From Calliopsis andreniformis (taxonomy: Eukaryota; Arthropoda; Insecta; Hymenoptera; Andrenidae), in assembly GCF_051401765.1 (NCBI RefSeq), contig NW_027480423.1, positions 7,068,001 through 7,132,000 on the forward strand: 64,000 bases of DNA, read 5' to 3'. Shown in pieces: positions 13,644 to 26,090 of this stretch. The stretch's first letter is position 1; each line of letters begins with the position of its first letter. The position numbers and the translations under genes were made by a program. The notes beneath the pieces were generated by a model. The model was not told the origin of the DNA. It saw only the letters and a program-made list of their open reading frames with translations, and ran no database searches.

Positions 13644-14470
13644 AAGGCCCTAGCTATTCGATTTGGTGGAGCAACGCCCTAGAGTGGGGCCTAGGTTGCC
13701 CGGTACGTAGAAATGTCCATTACTTTCACACTTTTTGCAAATATACATTATATGCGATGGAAAATCTGTTGTATTTATGTTGCATTTTATGCTTCTGGCG
13801 TTGACTTCTTAGGCCCTAACTATTTGATCTGGTGGAGCAACGCCCTAAAGTGAAGCCTAGGTTGCCCGGAACGTAGAAATGACCAGTACTTTCACACGGT
13901 TTGCTAATATTCGTTTTATATGATGGAAAAACTGTTATATTTATATTGTATTTTATACTTATGGCGTTGAATTCTATGTCCCTAGCTATTTGATCTGGTG
14001 GAGCAACGCCCTAGAGTGAAACCTAGGTTACCCGGAACGTAGAAATTACCAGTACTTTCACACAGTTTGCAGTTATTCCTGTTATACGATGGAAAAACTG
14101 TTGCATCTTTATTGTATTTTATGCTTCTGGCGTTGACTTCTAAGGCCCTAACTGATTGATCTGGAGAAGCAACGCCCTAGAGTGAAGCATAGATTGCCCG
14201 GAAAGTTGAAATGACCATAACTTTCACACTGGTTGCTAATATTCGTTTTTTACGGTGGAAAAACTGTTATATTTATATTGTATTTTGTACTTATTACGTT
14301 GAATTCTAAGTCCCTAGCTATTTGATCTGGTGGAGCATCGCCCTAGAGTGAAACCTAGGTTACCCGGAACGTAGAAATGACCAGTACTTTCACACTGTTT
14401 GCAGTTATTCCTGTTATACGATGGAAAAACTTTTGCATCTATATTGTATTTTGTACTTATTGCGTTGAAT
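12808..14470 (+). repeat. Tandem pentamer duplication (~830 bp x 2)
   Basis: A five-monomer unit from about 12,808 recurs from about 13,638 at an 830-bp offset. ctgattgatctggagaagc lies at 13,322 and 14,152; 'agaaattaccagtac' lies near 13,210 and 14,041. This overlaps the trimer duplication at its left, so several exchange registers acted on the same DNA. Confidence 0.78.
13411..13427 (+). other. CENP-B-box-like motif, 8/9 core match
   Basis: The same 17-mer as at 9,594. It lies in the monomer after ctgattgatctggagaagc, so it is related by duplication and not independent. Confidence 0.6.
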
Positions 14471-16791
14471 TCTAAGTCCCTAGCTATTTGATCTGGTGGA
14501 GCATCGCCCTAGAGTGAAACCTAGGTTACCCGGAACGTAGAAATGACCAGTACTTTCACACTGTTTGCAGTTATTCCTGTTATACGATGGAAAAACTTTT
14601 GCATCTATATTGTATTTTATGCTTCCGGCGTTGACTTCTAAGGCCCTAGCTATTCGATTTGGTGGAGCAACGCCCTAGAGTGGGGCCTAGGTTGCCCGGT
14701 ACGTAGAAATGTCCATTACTTTCACACTGTTTGCAAATATACATTATATACGATGGAAAATCTGTTGTATTTATGTTGCATTTTATGCTTCTGGCGTTGA
14801 CATCTAAGGCCCCAACTGTTTGATCTGGTGGAGCAACGCCCTAGAGTGAAGCCTAGGTTGCCCGGAACGTAGAAATGACCATAATTTTCACACTGGTTGC
14901 TATCATTCGTTTTATATGATGGATAAACTGTTGTATTTATATTGTATTTTATGCTTCTGGCGTTCACTTCTTAGGCCCTAACTATTCGATCTGGGGGAAC
15001 AACGCCCTAGGGTGAAGCCTAGGTTGCCCGGAACGTAGAAATGACCATAACTTCTACACTGGTAGCAATTATTCGTTTTATACAATGGAAAAACTGTTCT
15101 ATTTATTTTGCATTTTATGCTTCGGGCGTTGACTTCTAAGGCCCTAACTGATTGATCTGGAGGAGCAACGCCCTAGTGTGAAGCCTAGGTTGCCCGGAAC
15201 GTAGAAAAGACCATAACTTTTACACTGGTAGCAATTGTTCGTTTTATACAATGGAAAAACCGTTCTATTTATTATGTATTTTATGCTTCGGGCGTTGACT
15301 TCTAAGGCCCTAACTGTTTGATCTGGTGGAGCAACGCCCTAGATTGAATCCTAGGTTGCCCGAAACGTAGGAATGACCATAGCATTCACACTGGTTGCTA
15401 TTATTCGTTTTATACGATGGAAAAGCTGTTGTATTTATATCGTATTTTATGCTTCTGGCGTTGCCTTCTTAGGCCCTGACTATTCGATCTGGTGGAGCAA
15501 CGCCCTAGAGTGAAGCCTAAGTTGCCCGGAACGTAGAAATTACCATCACTTTCAAACTGGTTGCGAATATTCCTGTTATATGATGGAAAAACTGTTGTAT
15601 TTTTATTGCATTTTATGCTTCGCGCAATGACTTCTAAGGCCCTAACTATTCAATCTGTAGGAGCAACGCCCTAGGGTGTAGGCTAGGATGCCCGTAAAGT
15701 AGAAATGACCATAGCTTTCATACTGGTTGCAATTATTCGTTTTATATGATGGAAAAACTGTTGTATTTATATTGTATTTTATGCTTCTGGCGTTCACTTC
15801 TCACGCCCTATCTATTCGATCTGGTGGAACAACGCCTTGGGGTGAAGCCTAGGTTGCCCGAACGTAGAAATGACCATAACTTTCACACTGGTCGCTATTA
15901 TTCGTTTTATACGATGGAGAAACTGTTATATTTATATTGTATTTTATGCTTCTGGCTTTGCCTTCTTAGGCCCTAGCTGTTCGATCTGGTGGAACAACGC
16001 CCTAGAGTGAGCCTAGGTTGCCTGGAACATACAAATGACTATCACTTTCACACGGGTTGCAATTATTCCTGTTATAGGATGGAAAGACTGTTGTATTTTT
16101 ATTGTATTTTATGCTTCAGGCGTTGACTTCTGAGGCCGTAGCTATTCGATGTGGTGGAAGAACGCCATAGAGTGAAGCCTAGGTTGCCCGGAACGTAGAA
16201 ATGACCATAACTTTCATACTGGTGGCAATTATTCGTTTTATATGATGGAAAAACTGTTGTATTTATATTGTATTTTATGCTGCTGGCGTTCAGTTCTTAG
16301 GCCCTAACTATTCGATCTGGTGGGACAACGTGCTGGGGTGAAGCCTAGGTTGCCGGAACGTAGAAATGACCATAACTTTCACACTGGTTGCTATTATTCG
16401 TTTTATACGATGGAAAAACTGTTGTATTTATATTGTATTTTATGCTTCTGGCGTTGACTTCTAAGGCACTAACTATTCCATCAGGTGGAGCAATGCCCTA
16501 GAGTGAAGCCTAGGTTGCCCGGAACGTAGAAATGACGTTAACTTTCACACTGGATGCTATTATTCGTTCTATACGATGGAAAAACTGTTATATTTATATT
16601 GTATCTTATGCTTCTGGCGTTGACTTCTTAGGCCCTAACAATTCGATCTGGTGGAACAACGACCTAGAGTGAGGCCTAGGTTGCCCGGAACGGAGAACTG
16701 ACCATACCTTTTACACTGGTAGCAATTATTCGTTTTATACAATGGAAAAACTGTTCTATTTATTTAGTATTTTATGCTTCGGGCGTTGACT
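14144..16791 (+). repeat. Long duplicate, copy 2 (partner 9,497-11,980)
   Basis: Same markers as copy 1, but about one monomer longer. The spacing from copy 1 is 4,647 bp at its left edge and 4,811-4,814 bp further right, because the monomer at 14,277-14,442 is immediately repeated at 14,443-14,608. Small differences include 'ttgcccgaacg' (one G lost) near 15,858. Confidence 0.87.
14277..14608 (+). repeat. Adjacent duplication of a single monomer
   Basis: Two successive 166-bp monomers (14,277-14,442 and 14,443-14,608) are almost identical. Both begin attgtattttgtacttatt and end 'cttttgcatctat', with one visible difference (cttattac/cttattgc). The corresponding place in the partner block at 9.6-9.8 kb has only one copy, so the extra monomer arose after or during the long duplication. 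Confidence 0.88.
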
Positions 16792-17475
16792 GCTAAGGCC
16801 CTAGCTGTTTCATCTGGTGGAGCAACGCCCTAGAGTGAAGCCTAGGTTGCCCGGAACGTAGAAATGACCATAATTTTCACACTGGTTGCTATCATTCGTT
16901 TTATATGATGGATAAACTGTTGTATTTATATTGTATTTTATGCTTCTGGCGTTCACTTCTTAGGCCCTAACTATTCGATCTGGTGGAACAACGCCCTAGG
17001 GTGAAGCCTAGGTTGCCCGGAACGTAGAAATGACCATAACTTCTACACTGGTAGCAATTATTCGTTTTATACAATGGAAAAACTGTTCTATTTATTTTGC
17101 ATTTTATGCTTCGGGCGTTGACTTCTGAGGCCCTAACTGATTGATCTGGAGGAGCAACGCCCTAGTGTGAAGCCTAGGTTGCCCGGAACGTAGAAAAGAC
17201 CATAACTTTTACACTGGTAGCAATTATTCGTTTTATACAATGGAAAAACCGTTCTATTTATTTTGTATTTTATGCTTCGGGCGTTGACTTCTAAGGCCCT
17301 AACTGTTTGATCTGGTGGAGCAACGCCCTAGATTGAAGCCTAGGTTGCCCGGAACGTAGAAATGACCATAGCTTTCACACTGGTTGCTATTATTCGTTTT
17401 ATACGATGGAAAAGCTGTTGTATTTATATCGTATTTTATGCTTCTGGCGTTGCCTTCTTAGGCCCTAACTTTCGA
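16791..17475 (+). repeat. Third copy of the 14.81-15.48 kb segment
   Basis: The markers 'accataattttcacactgg' (16,867 here; 14,878 and 10,065 elsewhere), 'ataacttctacactggtag' and 'agaaaagaccataac' run in the same order as in 14,815-15,480, at an offset of 1,989 bp (12 monomers). Left and right edges are splice-like changes of monomer type near 16,791 and 17,470. Confidence 0.8.
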
Positions 17476-17514
17476 TCTGGTCGAGCAACGCCCTAGAGTG
17501 AAGCCTAAGTTGCC

Positions 17515-18453
17515 CGGAACGTAGAAATGACCAGTACTTTCACACTGTTTGCAGTTATTCCTGATATAAGGTGGAAAAACTGTTGCATCTTTATTGTATT
17601 TTATGCTTCTGGCGTTAACTTCTAAGGCGCTGGCTATTCGATTTGGTGGAGCAACGCCCTAGAATGGGGCCTAGGTTGCCCGGTACGTAGAAATGTCCAT
17701 TACTTTCACACTGTTTGCAAGTATACATTATATACGATGGAAAATCTGTTGTATTTATGTTGCATTTTATGCTTCTGGCGTTGACTTCTTAGGCCCTAAC
17801 TATTTGATCTGGTGGAGCAACGCCCTAAAGTGAAGCCTAGGTTGCCTGGAACGTAGAAATGACCAGTACTTTCACACTGTTTGCTAATATTCGTTTTATA
17901 TGATGGAAAAACTGTTATATTTATATTGTATTTTATACTTATGGCGTTGAATTCTAAGTCCCTAGCCATTTGATCTGGTGGAGCAACGCCCTAGAGTGAA
18001 ACCTAGGTTACCCGGAACGTAGAAATTACCAGTACTTTCACACAGTTTGCAGTTATTCCTGTTATACGATGGAAAAACTGTTGCATCTTTATTGTATTTT
18101 ATGCTTCTGGCGTTGACTTCTAAGGCCCTAACTGATTGATCTGGAGAAGCAACGCCCTAGAGTGAAGCATAGATTGCCCGGAAAGTTGAAATGACCATAA
18201 CTTTCACACTGGTTGCTAATATTCGTTTTATACGGTGGAAAAACTGTTATATTTATATTGTATTTTGTACTTATTGCGTTCAATTCTAAGTCCCTAGCTA
18301 TTTGATCTGGTGGAGCATCGCCCTAGAGTGAAACCTAGGTTACCCGGAACGTAGAAATGACCAGTACTTTCACACTGTTTGCAGTTATTCCTGTTATACG
18401 ATGGAAAAACTTTTGCATCTATATTGTATTTTATGCTTCCGGCGTTGACTTCT
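17515..18453 (+). repeat. Duplicate, copy 2 (partner 12,705-13,643)
   Basis: Gap-free counterpart, 939 bp long. It follows directly on the copy of the 14.81-15.48 kb segment, so 16,791-18,453 is a chimera of two source segments that are not adjacent upstream. Confidence 0.85.
18221..18237 (+). other. CENP-B-box-like motif, 8/9 core match
   Basis: Third instance of the 8/9 variant, in the copy of the 12.7-13.6 kb segment. The related monomer at 14,241 has attcgttttttacgg, which loses the core A and falls to 7/9. Confidence 0.6.
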
Positions 18454-18654
18454 TAGGCCTTAACAATTCGATCTGGTGGAACAACGCCCTAGAGTGAAGC
18501 CTAGGTTGCCCGGAACGCAGAAATGACCATCACTTTCACACTGGTTGCAATTATTCCTGTTACACGATGAAAAAACTGTTGTATTTTAATTGCATTTTTT
18601 GCTTCAGGCGTTGACTTCTAAGGCCGTAGCTATTCGATGTGGTGGAGCAACGCC

Positions 18655-19105
18655 CTAGAGTGACGCCTTGGTTGCCCGGCACGTAGAAATGACCATTACT
18701 TTCACAATGTTTGCAATTATTCATTTTATACGATGGTAAACTGTTGTACTTATATTGCATTTTATTTTTCTGGCGTTGACTTCCTAGGCCCTAACTATTC
18801 GATCTGGTGGAACAACGCGCTAGAGTGAAACCTAGGTTGCCAGGAACGTAGAAATGACCATTACTTTCAAACTGTTTGCAAATATACATTGTATACGATG
18901 GAAAGGCTGTTGTATTTATATTGTATTTTATGCTTCTGGCGTTGACTTCTTAGGCCCTAACTATTTAACCTGGTGCAGCACCGCCCTAGAGTGAAGCCTT
19001 GGTTGCCCGGAACGTAGAACATACCATTACCATCACACTGGTTGCAATTATTCCTGTCATACGATGGAAAAACTGTTGCATCTTTATTGTATTTTATGCT
19101 TCTGG
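18655..19105 (+). repeat. Duplicate, copy 1 (partner ~21,805-22,250)
   Basis: 'tttcacaatgtttgcaatta', 'gatggtaaactgttgtac', 'acttcctaggccctaac' and 'tttaacctggtgcagcacc' occur in order here and 3,150 bp downstream (19 monomers). A weaker third copy begins at 22,338, 497 bp after the second, with 'gatggcaaactg' and 'ttaacctggtggagcacc'. Confidence 0.82.
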
Positions 19106-19109
19106 CGTT

Positions 19110-19650
19110 GACTTCTTAGGCCCTAACTATTCCATCTGGTGGAACAACGCCCTAGGGTGAAGCCTAGGTTGCCCGGAACGTAGAAATGACCAACTCTTTC
19201 ACACTGGTAGCAATTATTCGTTTTATACATGGAAAAGCTGTTATATATATATTGCATTTTATGCTTCTGGCATTGAATTCTAAGTCCCTAGCTATTCGAT
19301 CTGGTGGAGCAACGCCCTAGAGTGAAGCCTAGGTTGCCCGGAACGTAGAAATGACCATTGTATTCACAATGTATGCAATTATTCATTTTATTCGATGGAA
19401 AAACTGTTGTACTTAGATTGTATTTTATTCTTCTGGCGTTGAATTCTAAGTCCCTAGCTATTCGATCTGGTGGAGCAACGCCCTAGAGTGAAACCTGGAT
19501 TACCCGGAACGTAGAAATGACCTGTACTTTCACACTGTTTGCAGTTATTCCTGTTATACGATGGAACAACTGTTGCATCTTTATTGTATTTTATGCTTCT
19601 GGCGTTGACTTCTTAGGCCCTAACTATTCGATCTCGTTGGAGCATCGTCC
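19110..19650 (+). repeat. 7-mer spaced duplicate, copy 1 (partner ~20,272-20,815)
   Basis: 'caactctttcacactggtag' at 19,191 and 20,353 gives an offset of 1,162 bp (seven monomers). Also shared are 'ctgttatatatatattgcat', 'ttcggcgttgaattctaagt'-like variants, 'gacctgtac' and 'gatggaacaactg'. A handful of substitutions separate the copies. Confidence 0.83.
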
Positions 19651-20271
19651 TAGAATGAAGCCTAGGTTGCCCGAAACGTAGAAATGACCATAACTTTCAA
19701 ACTGGTTGCAATTAATCCTGTTATACGATGGAAAAACTGTTGTATTTTTTTTGCCTTTTATGCTTCGGGCGTTGACTTCTAAGGCCCTAACTATTCAATC
19801 TGTTGGAGCAATGCCCTAGGGTGAAGCCTAGGTTGCTCGGAAAGTGGAAATGACGTTAACTTTCATAGTGGTTGCAATTATTCGTTTTATACGATGGAAA
19901 AACTGTTGTATTTATATTGTATTTTATGCATCTGGCGTTGACTTCTAAGGCACTAACTATTCGATCTAGTGGATCAACGCCCCAGAGTGAAGCCTAGGTT
20001 GCCCGGTACGTAGAAATGATCATCACTCTCAAACTGGTTGCAATTATTCCTGTAATATGATGGAAAAACTGTTGTATTTTTATTGCATTTTATGCTTCGG
20101 GCATTGACTTCTAAGGCCCTAACTATTCAATCTGTTGGAGCAATGCCCTAGGGTGAAGCCTAGGTTGCCCGGAAAATATAAATGACCATAAGTTTCATAC
20201 TGGATGCAATTATTCGTTTTATACGATGGAAAAACTGTTGTATTTATATTGTATTTTATGCTTCTGGCGTT

Positions 20272-20815
20272 TACCTCTTAGGCCCTAACTATTCCATCTG
20301 GTGGAACAACGCCCTAGGGTGAATCCTAGGTTGCCCGGACCGTAGAAATGACCAACTCTTTCACACTGGTAGCAATTATTCGTTTTATACATGGAAAAGC
20401 TGTTATATATATATTGCATTTCATGCTTCTGGCATTGAGTTCTAAGTCCCTAGCTATTCGATCTGGTGGAGCAACGCCCTAGAGTGAAGCCTAGGTTGCC
20501 CGGAACGTAGAAATGACCATTGCTTTCACAATGTATGCAATTATTCATTTTATTCGGTGGAAAAGCTGTTGTACTTAGATTGTATTTTATTCTTCTGGCG
20601 TTGAATTCTAAGTCCCTAGCTATTCAATCTGGTGGAGCAACGCCCTAGACTGAAATCTGGATTACCCGGAACGTAGAAATGACCTGTACCTTCACACTGC
20701 TTGCAGTTATTCCTGTCATACGATGGAACAACTGTTGCAACTTTATTGTATTTTATGCTTCTGGCGTAGACTTCTTAGGCCCTAACTATTCGATCTGGTG
20801 GAGCATCGTCCTAGA
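20272..20815 (+). repeat. 7-mer spaced duplicate, copy 2 (partner ~19,110-19,650)
   Basis: Contains the same rare variants in the same order. It ends near 'ggtggagcatcgtcctag', after which the monomer types differ from copy 1. Confidence 0.82.
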
Positions 20816-21804
20816 GTGAATCCTTGGCTGCCCGGAACGAAGAAATGTCCATAACTTTCACACTAGTTACCATTATTCGTTTTATACGATGGAAAAGCTG
20901 TTGTATTTATATCTTATTTTATGCTTCTGGCGTTGACTTCTAAGGCCCTACCTATTCGATCTGGCGGAGCAACACCCTACAGTGAAGCCTAGGTTGCTCG
21001 GAACGTAGAAATGACCATTACCTTCACACTGTTTGCAATAATTCATTTTATACGATGGCAAAGCTGTTGTATTTATATTGTATTTTATGCTTCTGGCGTT
21101 GACTTCTAAGGCCCTATCTCTTCGATTTGGTGGAGCAACGCCTCAGAGTTAAGCCTAGGATGCCCGAAACGTCGAAATGGCCATAACTTTCACACTGGTT
21201 ACCATTATTCGTTTTATACGATGGAAAAGCTGTTGTATTTATATCTTATTTTATGCTTCTGTCGTTGACTTCTAAGGTCCCAGCTATTCGATCTGGTAGA
21301 ACAACGCCCTCTGGTGAAGCCTAGGTTGCCCGGAACGTAGAAATGACCATAACTTTCACACAGGAAGCAATTATTCGTTTTATACATGGAAAAGCTGTCC
21401 TATTTATTTTGTATTTTATGCTTCGGGCGTTGACTTCTAAGGCCCTAGCTATTCGATCTGGTGGAGCAACAGCCTAGAGTGAAGCCTAGGTTGCCCGGAA
21501 CGTAGAAATGACCATAACATTCACACTGGTTGCAATTATTCGTATTATACGATGGAAAAGCTGTTGTACTTATATCGTATTTTATGCTTCTGCCGTTGAC
21601 TTCTTAGGCCCCAACTATTCCATCTGGTGGAACAACGCCCTACGGTGAAGCCTAGGTTGCCCGGAACGTAGAAATGATCATAACTTTCACACTGGAAACA
21701 ATTATTCGTTTTATACATGGAACAGCTGTTCTATTTATTTTGTATTTTATGCTTCGGGCGTTGACTTCTAAGGCCCTAACTATTCGATCTGGTGGAACAA
21801 CGGT

Positions 21805-22560
21805 CCAGAGTGAAGCCTAGGTTGCCCGGCACGTAGAAATGACCATTACTTTCACAATGTTTGCAATTATTCATTTTATACGATGGTAAACTGTTGTACT
21901 TATATTGCATTTTATTCTTCTGGCGTTGACTTCCTAGGCCCTAACTATTCGATCTGGTGGAACAACGCCCTAGAGTGAAGCCTAGGTTGCCAGGAACGTA
22001 GAAATGACCATTACTTCCAAACTGTTTGCAAATATACATTGTATACGATGGAAAGGCTGTTGTATTTATATTGTATTTTATGCTTCTGGCGTTGACTTCT
22101 TAGGCCCTAACTATTTAACCTGGTGCAGCACCGCCCTAGAGTGAAGCCTTGGTTGCCTGGAACGTAGAACATACCATTACCTTCACACTGGTTGCAATTA
22201 TTCCTGTCATACGATGGAAAAACTGTTGCATCTTTATTGTATTTTATGCTTCTGTCGTTGACTTCTGAGGACGTAGCTATTCGATGTGGTGGAACAACGC
22301 CCTAGGGTGAATCCTAGGTTGCCCCGAACGTAGAAATGACCATTACTTTCACAATGTTTGCAATTATTCATTTTATACGATGGCAAACTGTTGTACTTAT
22401 ATTGCATTTATGCTTCTGGCGTTGACTTCTTAGGCCCTAACTATTTAACCTGGTGGAGCACCGCCCTAGAGTGAAGCCTAGGTTGCCCGGAACGAAGAAC
22501 ATACCATTACCTTCACACTGGTTGCAATTATTCCTGTTATACAATGGAAAAGCTGTTGTA
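21805..22560 (+). repeat. Duplicate copies 2 and 3 in a trimer register
   Basis: Copy 2 (to about 22,250) matches 18,655-19,105. Copy 3 starts three monomers later and matches for roughly 220 bp. The 22,220-22,330 join 'ctgtcgttgacttctgagga' recurs near 23,247, showing another local exchange. Confidence 0.75.
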
Positions 22561-25326
22561 TTTTTATTTCATTTAATGATTCGGGCATTGACTTCTAAGG
22601 CCCTAACTATTCAATCTGTTGGAGCAACGCCCTAGGGTGAAGCCTAGGTTGCTCGGAAAGTAGAAATGACCATAAGTTTCATACTGGTTGCAATTATTCG
22701 TTTTATACATTGGAAAAACTGTTGTATTTATATTGTATTTTATGCTTCTGGCGTTGACTTCTAAGGCTCCAACCATTCGATCTGGTGGAGCAACGCCCTA
22801 GAGTGAAGCCTAGGTTGCCCGGAACGTAGTATTGGCCATCACTTTCAAACTGGTTGCAATTAATCCTGTCATACGATGGAAAAACTGTTGTATTTTTATT
22901 GCCTTTTATGCTTCGGGCGTTGACTTCTAAGGCCCTAACTATTCAATCTGTTGGAGCAACGCCCTAGGGTGAAGCCTAGGTTGCCCGGAACGTAGAAGTG
23001 ACCATAACTTTCACACTGGTTGCTATTATTCGTTTTATACGATGGAAAAACTGTCATATTTATTTTGTTTTTTATGCTTCGGGCGTTGACTTCTAAGGCC
23101 CTAACTGTTTGATGTGGTGGAGCAACGCCCTAGAGTGAAGCCTAGGTTGCCCGGAACATAGAAATGACCATAACTTTCACACTGGTTGCTATTATTCGTT
23201 ATATACGATGGAAAAACTGTTATATTTATATTGTATTTTATGCTTCTGTCGTTGACTTCTGAGGACGTAGCTATTCGATGTGGTGGAACAACGCCCTAGG
23301 GTGAATCCTAGGTTGCCCGCAACTTAGAAATGACCATAACTTTCACACTGGTTGCAATTATTCGTTTTATACGATGGATAAGCTGTTGTATTTATATCGT
23401 ATTTTATGCTTCTGGCGTTGACTTCTTAGGCCGTAACTATTCCATCTGGTGGAACAACGCCCTAGGGTAAAGCGTAGGTTGCCCGGAAAGTAGAAATGAC
23501 CATAACTTTCACACTGGTAGCAATTATTCGTTTTATACGATGGAAAAACTGTTCCATTTATTTTGTATTTTATGCTTCGGGCGTTGACTTCTAAGACCTT
23601 AACTATTCGATCTGGTGGAGCAACGACCTAGAGTGAAGCCTAGGTTGCCCGGAGCTTCGAAATGACCATCACTTTCAAACTGGTTGCAATTAATCCTGTT
23701 ATACGATGGAAAAACTGTTGTATTTTTGTTGCCTTTTATGCTTCGGGCGTTGACTTCTAAGGCCCTAACTATTCAATCTGTTGGAGCGACGCCCTAGGGT
23801 GAAGCCTAGGTTGCCCGGAAAGCAGAAATGACGTTAACTTTCATATTGGTTGCAATTATTAGTTTTATACGATGGAAAAGCTGTTGTATTTGTATTGTAT
23901 TTTATGCATCCGGCGTTGACTTCTAAGGCACTATCTATTCCGTCTAGTGGATCAACGCCCTAGAGTGAAGCCTAGATTGCCCGGAACGTAGAAATGACCA
24001 TCACTTTCAAACTGGTTGCAATTATTCCTGTTATATGATGGAAAAACTGTTGTATTTTTATCGCATTTTATGCTTCCGGCATTGACTTCTAAGGCCCTAA
24101 CTATTCAATCTGTTGGAGCAACGCCCTAGGGTGAAGCCTAGGTTGCCCGGAACGTAGAAATGACCATAACTTTCACACTGGTTGCAATTATTCATTTCAT
24201 ACGATGGAAAAACTGTTTTATTTATATTGTGTTTTATGCCTCTGGCGGTGGCTTCTTAGGCCCTAACTATTCGATCTGTTGGACCAACGCCCTAGAGTGA
24301 AGCCCAGGTTGCCCGGAACGTAGAAATTACCATAACTTTCACACTGGTTGCAATTATTCGTTCTATACAATGGAAATCTGTTCCATTTGTTTTTTATTTT
24401 GTGCTACTGGCGTTGACTTCTTAGGCCCTAAGTATTGGATCTGGTGGCCTAACGCCCTTGAGTGAAGCCTAGGTTGCCCGGTACGTAGAAATGACCATCA
24501 CTCTCAAACTGGTTGCAATTACTCCTGTTATATGATGGAAAAACTGTTGTATTTTTATCGCATTTTATGCCTCGGGCATTGACTTCTAAGGCCCTAGCTA
24601 TTCAATCTGGTGGAGCAACGCCCTAGAGTGAAACCTAGGTTACCCGGAACGTAGAAATGACCAGTCCTTTCAAACTGTCTGCAGTTATTCCTGTAATACG
24701 ATGGAAAAACTTTTGCATCTTTATTGTATTTTATGCTTCTGGCGTTGACTTCTAAGGCCCTAACTATTCCATTTGGTGGAGCAACGCCCTAGAGTGGAGC
24801 CTAGGTTGCCCGGTACGTAGAAATGACCATTACTTTCACACTGTTTGCAAATATACATTATATACGATGGAAAGTCTGTTGTATTTATGTTGTATTTTAT
24901 GCTTCTGGCGTTGACTTCTTAGGCCCTAACTATTTGATCTGGTGGAGCACCGCCCTAGAGTGAAGCCTAGGTTGCCCGGAACGTAGAAATGACCATAAAT
25001 TTCACACTGGTAGCAATTATTCGTTTTATACGATGGAAAAACTGTTTTATTTATTTTGTATTTTATGCTTCGGGCGTTGACTTCTAAGGCCCTAACTATT
25101 CGATCTGGCGGAGCAACGCCCTAGAGTGAAGCCTAGGTTGCGCGGAACGTAGAAATGACCATAACTTTCACACTGGTAGCAATTATACGTTTTATACGAT
25201 GGAAAAACTGTTTTATTTATTTTGTATTTTATGCTTCGGGCGTTGACATCTAAGGCCCTAACTATACGATCTGGTGGAGCAACGCCCCAGAGTGAAGCCT
25301 ACGTTGCCCGGAACGTAGAAATGACC

Positions 25327-26090
25327 ATAACTTTCACACTGGTTGCTATCATTCGTTTTATTTGATGGAAAAACTGTTGTATTTATATTGTATTTTATGC
25401 TTCTGGCGTTCACTTCTTAGGCCCTAACTGTTTGATCTTGTGGAACAACGGCCTGGGGTGAAGCCTAGGTTACCCGAGGCGTAGAAATGACCATAACTTT
25501 TACACTGGTAGCAATTATTCGTTTTATACAATGGTAAAACTGTTCTATTTATTTTGTATTTAATGCTACGGGCGTTGACTTCTAAGGCCCTAACTATTCG
25601 ATCTGGTGGAGCAACGCCCTAGAGTGAAGCCTAGGTTGCACGGAACGTAGAAATGACCATCACTCTCAAACTGGTTGCAATTATTCCTGTTATATGATGG
25701 AAAAACTGTTGTATTTTATTGTATTTTATGCTTCGGGCATTGACATCTAAGGCCCTAACTATTCAATCTGTTGGAGCAATGCCCTAGGGTGAAGCCTAGG
25801 TTGCCCGGATAATATAAATGATCATAACTTTCACACTGGTTGCTATCATTCGTTTTATTTGATGGAAAAACTGTTGTATTTATATTGTATTTTATGCTTC
25901 TGGCGTTCACATCTTAGGCCCTAACTGTTTGATCTGGTGGAACAACGGCCTAGGGTGAAGCCTAGGTTGCCCGAGACGTAGAAATGACCATAACTTTTAC
26001 ACTGGTAGCAATTATTCGTTTTATACAATGGAAAAACTGTTCTATTTATTTTGTATTTAATGCTACGGGCGTTGACTTCTAAGGCCCTAA
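25327..26090 (+). repeat. Trimer-spaced duplicate (497 bp)
   Basis: The segment from 'ggttgctatcattcg', 'ttttatttgatggaaaaac' through 'ctgtttgatc', 'caacggcct', 'cccgaggcg' and 'atttaatgctacgggcgttg' appears at 25,327-25,590 and again at 25,824-26,090. The three-monomer offset suggests a recent short unequal exchange. Confidence 0.82.

Larger units (their letters stand above)
9497..18453 (+). repeat. Mosaic domain built from ~4.81-kb-offset duplications
   Basis: Two sets of blocks recur at an offset of 4,810-4,814 bp (29 monomers): 9,497-11,980 with 14,144-16,791, and 12,705-13,643 with 17,515-18,453. Shorter duplications of one, three, five and twelve monomers lie inside. The domain therefore records at least two layers of unequal exchange: short-range expansion near 12.3-14.6 kb, and a longer copy event. 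No unique sequence occurs. Confidence 0.85.
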
